NCBI GenBank assembly: GCA_019314005.1
Contig: JAFDAE010000080.1
Location: forward strand, 1 to 8,665
Reading direction: 5' to 3'
DNA: 8,665 nt
Origin: Deltaproteobacteria bacterium
GTDB taxonomy: Bacteria; Desulfobacterota; Desulfobacteria; C00003060; C00003106
A program made the translations under genes and the position numbers. Of this stretch, positions 1 through 6,308 are shown in pieces (position 1 is the first letter of the stretch; each line of letters starts with the position of its first letter). The notes under the pieces were generated by a model that searched no databases, was not told the DNA's origin, and saw nothing but the letters and a program-made list of their open reading frames with translations.

Positions 1-449
1 CGCTTGAGAATTTAGAAGTAAGACCGGATGCCGTTGCCAGGATTGTTCTTAATGAAAAAACCGGCACTGTCGTAATTGGTGAAAAGGTCAGAATTTCAAC
101 GGTCGCCATAGCCCATGGCAACCTGTACATCACGATTAAAGAGAGCGCCGATGTTTATCAACCAGCCTCTTTTGCGCCCGCTCCTCCTTTAACGGCTGAA
201 ACAGTACGGACAGATATAGAAAGTGGGGGTGTAATTACAGCGCCTGGAGGGCAGACGGTGATTACTCCCGAATCAGATGTTGTTGTAGAAGAAGAAAAGG
301 AAAACTTGATCATACTTCCTGCAGGTACCACTATTGGAGAGTTGGTGCGCGCGCTAAATGCCATCGGGGCAACCCCGAGAGACCTTATGACCATCCTTCA
401 GACAATAAAGGTCGCCGGCGCGTTACAGGCAGAGATAGAGATTATATAA
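1..449 (+). CDS. flgI: Flagellar P-ring protein FlgI, C-terminal part (5' end outside window)
   Basis: FlgI subunits form the periplasmic P ring, the bushing around the flagellar rod in the peptidoglycan layer of Gram-negative bacteria. The open frame enters at the left edge (first complete codon at base 3) and runs about 148 codons to a TAA at 447-449. Visible FlgI signatures are NEKTGTVVIGEKVRIS, then TVAIAHGNLYITI, and a C-terminal block with LVRALNAIGATPRDLMTILQ followed by KVAGALQAEIEII, which is the usual end of the family. The signal peptide and most of the protein lie upstream of the window. It is followed 61 bases later by flgJ on the same strand, the classic order. No frameshift is seen. 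The assignment is secure; only the start is missing. Confidence 0.96.
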   Translation, partial: LENLEVRPDAVARIVLNEKTGTVVIGEKVRISTVAIAHGNLYITIKESADVYQPASFAPAPPLTAETVRTDIESGGVITAPGGQTVITPESDVVVEEEKENLIILPAGTTIGELVRALNAIGATPRDLMTILQTIKVAGALQAEIEII

Positions 450-454
450 GGTAA

Positions 455-493
455 GGATTGAGGAATTTAGGAATTGGGGAATTTAGGGATTGG
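455..493 (+). repeat. Short tandem octamer repeat, GGAATTTA/GGAATTGG type
   Basis: Five adjoining units start with GG: GGATTGA (7 bases), GGAATTTA, GGAATTGG, GGAATTTA and GGGATTGG. They fill most of the gap between the flgI stop and the flgJ Shine-Dalgarno sequence. The last two bases of each unit vary while GGAATT stays nearly constant, the mark of a short-period tandem array. A two-unit relative occurs at 3144-3160. It codes for nothing evident, because flgJ most likely starts downstream at 511. Confidence 0.75.
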
Positions 494-510
494 TTATAGG
501 AGATAAAGAC

Positions 511-804
511 GTGCCGACTGAAACAATACCAGCAATATCTAATACGCCGGACAATGTTAACGCTTCTGAAAAAAAGAGGCTCAAAAAAGCCTGTAAGGAT
601 TTTGAAGCTATATTTATTGCCAATATGTTGAAAGAAATGAGAAAAAATATTCCTAAGTCAGGCTTTTTGGATTCAACCCATGGAAGCGATATATACCGTT
701 CCATGATGGACCAAAAAATTGCAGAAAAGATCGCAAATGACAAGGGGTTGGGAATAGGTGAAATGTTCTTCAAACAACTCCAGAAGTATAGTCAGGACCA
801 ATGA
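511..804 (+). CDS. flgJ: Rod-binding protein, FlgJ N-terminal domain only
   Basis: This 97-residue protein matches the rod-binding (rod-capping) domain of FlgJ, which acts in the periplasm to assist rod assembly. Conserved features are ACKDFEAIFIANMLKEMRKN, the segment IYRSMMDQKIAEKIA, and GLGIGEMFFKQLQ near the C-terminus. The C-terminal glucosaminidase domain of enterobacterial FlgJ is absent, so peptidoglycan must be opened by another enzyme; single-domain FlgJ proteins are common outside the enterics. The GTG at 511 is chosen because AGGAG at 498-502 lies 8 bases upstream. An in-frame TTG at 490 would add seven residues but would start inside the octamer repeat with the Shine-Dalgarno sequence downstream of it. 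It sits in the flgI-to-fliW operon. Confidence 0.9.
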   Translation: MPTETIPAISNTPDNVNASEKKRLKKACKDFEAIFIANMLKEMRKNIPKSGFLDSTHGSDIYRSMMDQKIAEKIANDKGLGIGEMFFKQLQKYSQDQ

Positions 805-863
805 TTGCTTTAGAAAACAGCACTTGTGTCCGAATAGTATTTATATAAGACTGCGAGGCGGTT

Positions 864-1373
864 ATGGAAAAAAACTTAGACATATTAGATATAATTGAAA
901 GAGATTTGCAGGAAAAAGTCCTATTATACAAGGATGTTGTAGAGTGCCTGAAAAGAGAACGCAAATGTCTTATAAAAGTCGATATGGACGAACTGTGGGA
1001 TATTTCAAAAGAAAAACAGACCGTTGTTTCAGATATAAATACGCTTCGCAAGAGACTGCTGGAACGTGTCCGTGATATTGTTCCCGCATTTGATATAGAG
1101 CAAAAAGAATCTTGGTTTTCACAAATAAGTCCTTATATTCCATCTGATTATCGTGAACGACTTAAAAACCTTCACCACACCCTCATGGTGTTAAAGATGG
1201 AAATTAAAACGCGTAGTAAGGAGAATATGTCGATTATTGAAGATTCTATCGGAGTACTTGACGATGTAATATCGATTATTGCAAACACAGGGAGATCACA
1301 GGTTACATATAATGGCGAATGTTCTCTTAACGGAAGACCCAAGGATAACATATTGCTCCACAGGGAGGCATAA
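864..1373 (+). CDS. flgN: FlgN-family flagellar export chaperone
   Basis: FlgN is a cytoplasmic chaperone that holds unfolded FlgK and FlgL and delivers them to the flagellar type III export gate. The 169-residue product is highly charged and predicted helical, with a long amphipathic stretch at about residues 5-70 that includes DLQEKVLLYKDVVECLKRER, and a second helical block at about 105-145. It ends with a TYNGE...LNGR stretch resembling the C-terminal tail of FlgN proteins. GAGG at 855-858 precedes the ATG by 5 bases. The family is poorly conserved in sequence, so the call rests on length, helical pattern and position directly before flgK, its expected client; the two genes are separated by 2 bases. 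The 59-base gap before it is too small for flgM, which often occupies this place. Confidence 0.85.
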   Translation: MEKNLDILDIIERDLQEKVLLYKDVVECLKRERKCLIKVDMDELWDISKEKQTVVSDINTLRKRLLERVRDIVPAFDIEQKESWFSQISPYIPSDYRERLKNLHHTLMVLKMEIKTRSKENMSIIEDSIGVLDDVISIIANTGRSQVTYNGECSLNGRPKDNILLHREA

Positions 1374-1375
1374 CA

Positions 1376-3139
1376 GTGTCAGGTATAGGCCTTGTATTGA
1401 ATATTGCTAAAGACGCGCTTTTAAGTCAGCAGTATGCCATTAATGTTGTCAGCCACAATATAGCTAATGTCCATACAGAAGGATATTCAAGACAAAGAAT
1501 CGACCTTGAGACTAAAGATCCGGCGGTTTATGCCGGGCTATTATTTGGACGGGGCGTAGATATTGGTAGTATCACAAGGGTTGCTGATAGCTTTATAGAG
1601 GCAAGACTGTCCGAACGCGAGTCAGACACGGCTTCATTGGAAGCGGCCGAAAATTACATGGCAGTCCTTGAAGGAATATTTAACGAGACTTCTGAAAATG
1701 GACTTAGTGCTCATATGGCGGCATTCTGGAATGCCTGGCATGACCTTTCAAATGATCCTTCAGGCGACACTGAACGGGCGATGCTCTATGAAAGGAGTGA
1801 CATGTTGGCCGAGGCATTTAAGGCACTTAGTACAAGTTTGGATGAGTTTGTCATAGACCTGAATCGATCGCTTACGAACAGCGTGGAAAAGATAAATGAA
1901 ATCACCGCTACTATTGCTGATGTCAATAATCAGATTGTGGGAATGGAGGTTGACAAGGTCGCCAATGATCTAAGAGATAAGCGTAATATCCTGCTGAATG
2001 AACTGTCTCAGTATATCGACAACAAGTGGTTTGAGCAGGACAACGGGTCCATTACTGTGATAGTTGGTAAAGGTCAGGTGATGGTATTGGGAAGTGAAAG
2101 CTATGATATGAGTGTAGATGGTGCTGGCGTTAAACTGGAGGGCTCCGGCGATTCGACTGTTGATCTGACCGATTCGATCAAAGGGGGCAAGCTCGGAGGA
2201 TGGTTGGATATGAGGGATGAATTTATCCCTAAGTATAAGGCAGACTTAGACTCGCTTGCCAAATCGTTTATTGGAGAAGTTAACAAAATACACACCCAGG
2301 GCGTGGGGCTTAGCTTCTTTGACAGTGCAATTACCGGAACCTATGCAACTGACGCAACCGGGCTGCTCTCAACGCTCGATTTCGGAAATGAGATAGATTA
2401 TAGTAAAGATCTAACTATATGGGCGGACGATGGTCTTGGAAATGTAACTGAGGTAACCGTGGACCTGACTTTCTACGGTCTTTCCGGGGCCTCAAACATC
2501 ACGGACTTGAGAGATGCTATCAATACTGAACTCGGTGGGTTGAGTGATTGGGCATCGGTTACGACGGGCAATGCTTTAAAGCTGGACCCGGTGCTGGATC
2601 CCAATTATACATACGCTTTTTCAGATAACGGCTCCAATCTTTTAGCCGCTCTCGGAATCAACACCTTTTTTCAGGGAGACGATGCGACTTCCATGGCAGT
2701 CAATAGTGTAATCGCCAATACCGATAATATCGCGGCGGCGAAAATTGATGCCACCGGACCGCCTCCCGGAATTTTTGCAGTCGGAGATAACAGTAATGCA
2801 TTAGACATGGCTGACCTTCAATATATAGAGGTATCCACAGAAAGATGGACCTATAGTCGGGGTTCGACACCTACATCAACGACGGTTTCATCTACATTGG
2901 AAGATTATTATCACACGCTGGTTAGTGCAATTGGGATTAAATCAGAAAGTATCACAAGGGGGAAAGCATATAGTGAGTCTATTCTCGACAAACTGACCGA
3001 GGTGCGTAATAGTATTTCGGGTGTTTCCATTGATGAAGAAATGGCCAACCTTATTAGGTTTCAGCATGCCTATTCGGCGGCAGCGAAGTTGATTGCTGTT
3101 TCGGATGAAATGCTTGGGCGATTGATTGATGTAAAATAA
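1376..3139 (+). CDS. flgK: Flagellar hook-associated protein 1 (hook-filament junction)
   Basis: FlgK forms the first junction ring between hook and filament after export through the flagellar channel. The 587-residue product has the axial-protein N-terminus at residues 2-45, including SHNIANVHTEGYSRQ (26-40), and a matching C-terminal helix with EEMANLIRFQHAYSAAAKLI (about 554-573), which pair into the D0 coiled coil. An internal block with ITDLRDAINTELGG followed by LLAALGINTFFQG and later DNSNALDMADLQ is typical of FlgK. It is moderately longer than the enteric protein, with the extra length in the surface-exposed middle. The start is GTG at 1376, served by GGGAGG at 1363-1368 inside the end of flgN, 7 bases upstream; only 2 bases separate the genes, so translation is probably coupled. 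Confidence 0.97.
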   Translation: MSGIGLVLNIAKDALLSQQYAINVVSHNIANVHTEGYSRQRIDLETKDPAVYAGLLFGRGVDIGSITRVADSFIEARLSERESDTASLEAAENYMAVLEGIFNETSENGLSAHMAAFWNAWHDLSNDPSGDTERAMLYERSDMLAEAFKALSTSLDEFVIDLNRSLTNSVEKINEITATIADVNNQIVGMEVDKVANDLRDKRNILLNELSQYIDNKWFEQDNGSITVIVGKGQVMVLGSESYDMSVDGAGVKLEGSGDSTVDLTDSIKGGKLGGWLDMRDEFIPKYKADLDSLAKSFIGEVNKIHTQGVGLSFFDSAITGTYATDATGLLSTLDFGNEIDYSKDLTIWADDGLGNVTEVTVDLTFYGLSGASNITDLRDAINTELGGLSDWASVTTGNALKLDPVLDPNYTYAFSDNGSNLLAALGINTFFQGDDATSMAVNSVIANTDNIAAAKIDATGPPPGIFAVGDNSNALDMADLQYIEVSTERWTYSRGSTPTSTTVSSTLEDYYHTLVSAIGIKSESITRGKAYSESILDKLTEVRNSISGVSIDEEMANLIRFQHAYSAAAKLIAVSDEMLGRLIDVK

Positions 3140-3143
3140 TAAT

Positions 3144-3160
3144 GGAAATTGAGGAATTGG
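3144..3160 (+). repeat. Minimal copy of the GGAATTGG octamer repeat
   Basis: The flgK-flgL gap contains GGAAATTGA followed directly by GGAATTGG. The second unit is identical to a unit in the array at 455-493, and the first differs by an extra A. On its own it would be unremarkable; the shared unit and the same kind of position, a gap in the same operon, suggest the same sequence family. It could be chance in AG-rich DNA. Confidence 0.4.
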
Positions 3161-3196
3161 AAGAAGTGATTACTAAATGAACGAAGGTGTAATAAC

Positions 3197-4093
3197 ATGC
3201 GAGTAGCAACGAAAACCCTTTATGATAACATGATAACCAATTTAGGCGTTATTACTGAAGATTTGAAATATGCCAATGAGACGGTGGCGACCGGAAAAAG
3301 GATCAATAAACTCTCCGATGATCCCGTCGGACTCACCAGCGTGCTTAATCTGCATTCTGCCCGGTCAAATATAGAACAGCTGCAAAGAAATATCAACACG
3401 GGGAGATCATGGCTGAATACGGTTGAGTCCGCATTAAGAGGTGTAAGTGATCTTATCGCTGACGCCAAGGTATTATGTATTCAGATGGCAAATGCTACAA
3501 TAGGACCTGATGAACGGCTAAGTGCGGCGACCGCTGTTCAACACTATCTGGAAGAGTTGAAGGCCTTGGCCAATACCGATGTAAACGGAAGATATATATT
3601 CGCGGGAACAAAAACAGATACAGCTCCTTTTGACTTTGATCTTATCGACAGGGACGGAAGTTACAACGGAGACAACAATCCCTTTTCAGTAAAGATCGGG
3701 AAAAATATGAATATAGAGGTGGGAAGAGATGGTGAGACGGTCTTTGGGGCCGATGGAACCGCTGACGACATATTTAAGACACTGTTTGATCTACAGACTG
3801 CGCTGCAAACCAACGATGTCAATGGAATTGAAACGCAGATGGGCCTATTGGACAACCACTTTGATAAGATAACTACAATAATTTCCGATACCGGACAAAA
3901 AGAGATACGCCTTGATATTAGAAAGGGAATTATCAGTGATCTCGATTTTGCTTATAGTGAAAGACTGTCAAAGCTCGAAGATGCTGACATGATTGAGGCT
4001 ATAATGGAGCTTAAGAAGAAGGAGGCGACGTATCAGGCTGCCTTAGCAGCGGCCGGCAAGGTTATGCAGATAAGTTTAGTTGACTATTTATAA
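3197..4093 (+). CDS. flgL: Flagellar hook-associated protein 3 (junction protein adjoining filament)
   Basis: FlgL forms the second junction ring, between FlgK and the flagellin filament. The 298-residue product shows the flagellin-type N-terminus RVATKTLYDNMITNLG, the motif GKRINKLSDDPVGLT (33-47), and the segment VNGRYIFAGTKTDTAPF that opens the middle domain. The C-terminal helix carries LKKKEATYQAALAAAGKVMQ and ends in SLVDYL. Length and architecture are those of FlgL rather than flagellin, and the position after flgK supports this. The ATG at 3197 is preceded by GAAGGTG at 3183-3189, 7 bases away. The 57-base gap from flgK holds a short octamer repeat but no recognisable promoter. Confidence 0.96.
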   Translation: MRVATKTLYDNMITNLGVITEDLKYANETVATGKRINKLSDDPVGLTSVLNLHSARSNIEQLQRNINTGRSWLNTVESALRGVSDLIADAKVLCIQMANATIGPDERLSAATAVQHYLEELKALANTDVNGRYIFAGTKTDTAPFDFDLIDRDGSYNGDNNPFSVKIGKNMNIEVGRDGETVFGADGTADDIFKTLFDLQTALQTNDVNGIETQMGLLDNHFDKITTIISDTGQKEIRLDIRKGIISDLDFAYSERLSKLEDADMIEAIMELKKKEATYQAALAAAGKVMQISLVDYL

Positions 4094-4143
4094 TTTCTGA
4101 AAAGAGAATAGTTACAGATTAAAACGTGCCAGGGAGGGCGCTT

Positions 4144-4395
4144 ATGCTTATTCTGACAAGGAAGTTAGGAGAACAAATAACCATTGGAGACGATATCGTA
4201 ATAAGGGTTGTCGATATCAGGGGAGGGCAGGTCAAGCTCGGGATCGAGGCCCCCCGACATATAGAGGTACACCGAGAAGAGATATATGAGAGGATTAAAA
4301 AGGAAAACTTGCTGGCTGCTCAGATTGCGTCGTCTGACCTGTTGGATGCAGCGGATCTATTGACATCGGGAAAGGATAATAAAATTGAAAATTGA
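4144..4395 (+). CDS. csrA: Carbon storage/translational regulator CsrA
   Basis: CsrA is a small dimeric RNA-binding protein that blocks or alters translation by binding GGA motifs in leader RNAs. The N-terminus [18 protein letters not shown] is nearly invariant for the family; Leu4 and Arg44 (in IEVHREEIY), both RNA-contact positions, are present. The protein has 83 residues against 61 in Escherichia coli. The C-terminal extension, and Asn55 (in KKEN), recall Bacillus CsrA, in which that residue and the extension matter for FliW binding. The ATG at 4144 is chosen because it gives the family N-terminus and has AGGGAGG at 4131-4137, 6 bases upstream; a GTG at 4126 would add six unconserved residues and lie before that site. 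The leader itself contains GGA, so self-control is conceivable. A TATAAT occurs at 4089-4094 but has no good -35 partner. Confidence 0.96.
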   Translation: MLILTRKLGEQITIGDDIVIRVVDIRGGQVKLGIEAPRHIEVHREEIYERIKKENLLAAQIASSDLLDAADLLTSGKDNKIEN

Positions 4396-4858
4396 AACCA
4401 CTCGGTTCGGAGAAATAGAGATAGAAGAGGAAAAGATCATCACCATGCCTCTGGGGCTTCTTGGATTTCCGGAAAACAAGAGGTTTGTAGTATTCCAGCA
4501 CAAAGAAAATTCCCCCTTTTTTTGGTATCAGTCATTAGATGACCCCGGTTTGGCCTTTGTTATCACTAACCCCATCCTTTTTAAACCTGATTATCAGGTA
4601 AATTCAGAAGCTGTCCTCCGTGATATGAAATGGTTTGATGAACCAGCCTTGGATCTGTTTGTTATTGTAACGATTCCTCAAGGAAGACCACAGGACATGA
4701 CCGCAAACCTTGTAGGCCCCATCCTGGTTAACCTCGACACACAAGAGGCCGTCCAGATGATCATAGCCGACACTTCCTATACCCACAAATACCCACTTTT
4801 AGAGCCAAGAGCAGAGAGCGAAGAGCTTAGAGCGGAGAGCCAAGAGCAGAGAGCTTAG
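4385..4858 (+). CDS. fliW: Flagellar assembly factor FliW, with repeat-encoded C-terminal tail
   Basis: FliW is a cytoplasmic protein that binds CsrA and relieves its repression of flagellin translation, and is itself titrated by unexported flagellin. The family blocks [18 protein letters not shown] (21-38), [19 protein letters not shown] (45-63) and [19 protein letters not shown] (91-109), with [18 protein letters not shown] (110-127), are clear. The TTG start at 4385 overlaps the end of csrA by 11 bases; AAGGA at 4372-4376 is 8 bases upstream, so the two are probably translationally coupled. Residues 140-157 ([18 protein letters not shown]) are not family sequence: they are the translation of a 7-bp tandem DNA repeat, and the TAG stop forms where two repeat units meet. 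The native end was probably near SYTHKYPLL. Confidence 0.95.
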   Translation: MKIETTRFGEIEIEEEKIITMPLGLLGFPENKRFVVFQHKENSPFFWYQSLDDPGLAFVITNPILFKPDYQVNSEAVLRDMKWFDEPALDLFVIVTIPQGRPQDMTANLVGPILVNLDTQEAVQMIIADTSYTHKYPLLEPRAESEELRAESQEQRA

Positions 4859-4863
4859 AGCTT
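4801..4863 (+). repeat. Heptamer tandem repeat AGAGCNN, nine units, overlapping the end of fliW
   Basis: Nine consecutive 7-base units all begin AGAGC; the last two bases run CA, AG, GA, TT, GG, CA, AG, TT, TT. The 19-base string AGAGCCAAGAGCAGAGAGC occurs twice, at 4801-4819 and 4836-4854, giving a 35-base higher-order period. Because 7 is not a multiple of 3, three DNA units encode a seven-residue peptide period ([14 protein letters not shown]). The array spans the fliW stop codon and continues 5 bases past it. Confidence 0.92.
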
Positions 4864-4890
4864 TATTCGTATGGCCTCTCTTTAATCAAT

Positions 4891-5079
4891 TTAACCTTGA
4901 ACCCCTGAACCCCTGAATCTTGAACCTGAGCAGTTGCTTATTTTTTTACTCTTTTTATGGATTACTTTGGAGAGAAGGAAAGACAGGGTAGTTCTGAACT
5001 TTTCTTCACCAGTTCCGATGGGATACATTTCGACTTGAATTTTAGCGCGCGACATCCATAGGGGAATCGTTGTTCCCAT
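4891..5079 (-). pseudogene. Possible remnant of a small gene, ending in a repeat-encoded tail
   Basis: A leftward frame of 62 codons opens with ATG at 5079 and ends with TAA at 4893-4891. Its first 40 or so residues look ordinary (for example RAKIQVEMYPIGTGEEKF, followed by a hydrophobic LSFLLSKVI). The strand-then-PIGTGE pattern faintly recalls the N-terminus of the small MTH1187/YqgV thiamine-binding-type proteins, but that is only a weak impression. The last dozen residues (SGSRFRGSGVQG) are the reverse-strand translation of the CCCTGAAC octamer array. There is no Shine-Dalgarno sequence before the ATG at 5079 or the in-frame ATG at 5055. It may be a gene truncated by repeat growth, or a chance open frame. 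Confidence 0.25.
4895..4925. repeat. Octamer tandem repeat, CCCTGAAC type
   Basis: Four adjoining units read CCTTGAAC, CCCTGAAC, CCCTGAAT and CTTGAAC (the last 7 bases). On the other strand this is a GGTTCAGG-type array. It begins 31 bases after the AGAGCNN array ends, has a different unit and period, and is not its reverse complement, so it is a second, independent repeat type in the same gap. The remainder of the gap to 5140 is AT-rich and holds no clear gene or terminator. Confidence 0.8.
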
Positions 5080-5140
5080 GTTATGTAAAAATACTTACAT
5101 TTATAACAATTAACTTTTTTAGACACCGGGACTAAATACT

Positions 5141-6298
5141 CTATACTTTTTCTCCTAATTCTTTCAACGCTGCTTTAGCCTCTGGAAAATCTTCGTAAAG
5201 TTCAAGGGCTTTTTTAAAATATTTTATTGCATCTTCTTTGAGTTCCCTCTCCTGATACACGCGCCCTATATTAAATAGAACATATTCATTTTCCGGATCG
5301 ATTTTCAACGCTTTTTGATACTCTAAAATTGCCTCTTCATATTTATTTTGTTTTCGAAGAGCGATACCGAGCCGGTTATAGACATGAATGTTTTCGGGGT
5401 TGAGATCGAGACTCGATTGGAACGCTTCAGTGGCGTCTTCGGAATAACCGGTTTCCAAGAACGCCTCGCCAATTTCGGTCAATCTTTCGGCATTGTCGGG
5501 TTCCAGTTTGACCGCCTTATCAAAAGCTTCTTTTGCCTTTTGGGGTTTTCCCATCGTTAGTTGGATTTTCCCAAGTTGCACATTCCTCTCCGGATTCTTA
5601 GGGCTAATCTTGAGGGCAGCCTCAATGTGTTTCAATGCCTCTTGGGAGTCTTCCGCCTTTTCGTAAATCTTTGCCAGCCGTTCATGTGCCTTGATGAACT
5701 TGGGACTTAGCTCCAAAGCCTTTTTGTAGGCCCTTTGAGCTGAAGCTATATCATCTTTTTCCTCATATATTTGTCCTATTGCATGATATGTACGTGGAGA
5801 ATTAGGGCTTATCTTTAGAATAGACTGGAATGCCTGCATTGCCTGGTCATACTGCCTAACATTGAACAGTGTCATCCCCAATTGAAACTTGGTTTCTAAT
5901 TCGTCGGGATTTTGCTTTTTTTCAAGAATCTCTTTCATCCTATTATGGAGTGTTTCAGGAATGAAGGGTTTGATAATATACCCGTCCAAACCCGCCTCGG
6001 CCGCTTCGGCAACAGTGCTTTCTTCCACTTCTGCCGTGACCATCAGAAAAGGGGTTGGTTTCAGAGTGTCATCCGACCTCATTTTTTTCAAAACCTCTAT
6101 TCCCTTCATACGTGGCATATTCCAATCGCAGATCACAAAATCGAACTTATGGCTCATGAGAAGCTTCATGGCGGTATCACCATCATCAGCGTCTCGAATG
6201 TCTTTATAGCCGATCTGGCGAAGCATATTTGCTATGGTACGACGCATATTTGGTTTGTCATCGACAATCAGAATTTTGAGATCTTTGCTTGAACTCAT
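5141..6298 (-). CDS. CheY-like receiver fused to seven TPRs
   Basis: This 385-residue soluble response regulator has a receiver domain at about residues 7-127 with acidic pocket Asp13/Asp14, phospho-acceptor Asp58 (in ICDWNMPRMKG), Thr88 and Lys110 (in IIKPF); all catalytic positions are intact. The ICDWNMP and LMVTAE segments are close to chemotaxis CheY. From about residue 135 to 372 there are seven 34-residue tetratricopeptide repeats with the usual G-Y-A-P pattern (for example AIGQIYEEKDD and KALELSPKF), then a short final helix. There is no DNA-binding or enzymatic output domain, so phosphorylation probably changes a protein-protein interaction. AAGGAG at 6305-6310 lies 6 bases before the ATG and overlaps the stop of the upstream kinase, implying translational coupling. 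Its partner protein cannot be told from sequence. Confidence 0.93.
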   Translation of the reverse strand: MSSSKDLKILIVDDKPNMRRTIANMLRQIGYKDIRDADDGDTAMKLLMSHKFDFVICDWNMPRMKGIEVLKKMRSDDTLKPTPFLMVTAEVEESTVAEAAEAGLDGYIIKPFIPETLHNRMKEILEKKQNPDELETKFQLGMTLFNVRQYDQAMQAFQSILKISPNSPRTYHAIGQIYEEKDDIASAQRAYKKALELSPKFIKAHERLAKIYEKAEDSQEALKHIEAALKISPKNPERNVQLGKIQLTMGKPQKAKEAFDKAVKLEPDNAERLTEIGEAFLETGYSEDATEAFQSSLDLNPENIHVYNRLGIALRKQNKYEEAILEYQKALKIDPENEYVLFNIGRVYQERELKEDAIKYFKKALELYEDFPEAKAALKELGEKV

Positions 6299-6308
6299 TC
6301 GCTACTCC

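Noticed and set aside
490..510. TTG at 490 as the flgJ start
   Set aside because: It lies inside the octamer repeat and upstream of the AGGAG (498-502) that fits the GTG at 511.
4089..4094. TATAAT as a csrA promoter
   Set aside because: The -10 match is perfect but no acceptable -35 or extended -10 is present, and it lies in an AT-rich end of flgL; not enough to call.
4126..4143. GTG at 4126 as the csrA start
   Set aside because: The family N-terminus [10 protein letters not shown] begins exactly at the ATG at 4144, which has AGGGAGG 6 bases upstream; the GTG lies before that site.
1..4143. Sigma-54 or sigma-28 promoters between the flagellar genes
   Set aside because: I scanned the gaps for TGGCAC-N5-TTGCA and TAAA-N15-GCCGATAA patterns and saw no convincing match; the genes are probably read from a promoter upstream of the window.
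4848..4885. Terminator after fliW (AGAGAG pairing with CTCTCT, then TTTAAT)
   Set aside because: Only 6 pairs with a loop of about 22 bases, and the left arm is just repeat sequence; too weak.
4801..4925. CRISPR array
   Set aside because: Units are only 7-8 bases, directly abutting, with no spacers and no cas genes nearby.
5062..5100. Small hairpins GGGAA/TTCCC (5062-5077) and ATGTAA/TTACAT (5083-5100)
   Set aside because: Short stems of 5-6 bp without a following T-run on either strand; likely chance, though they lie in the convergent gap where terminators would be expected.
5912..6292. Open frame of 126 codons on the + strand, opposite the receiver domain
   Set aside because: It is the antisense shadow of a well-conserved receiver gene, with no family resemblance of its own.
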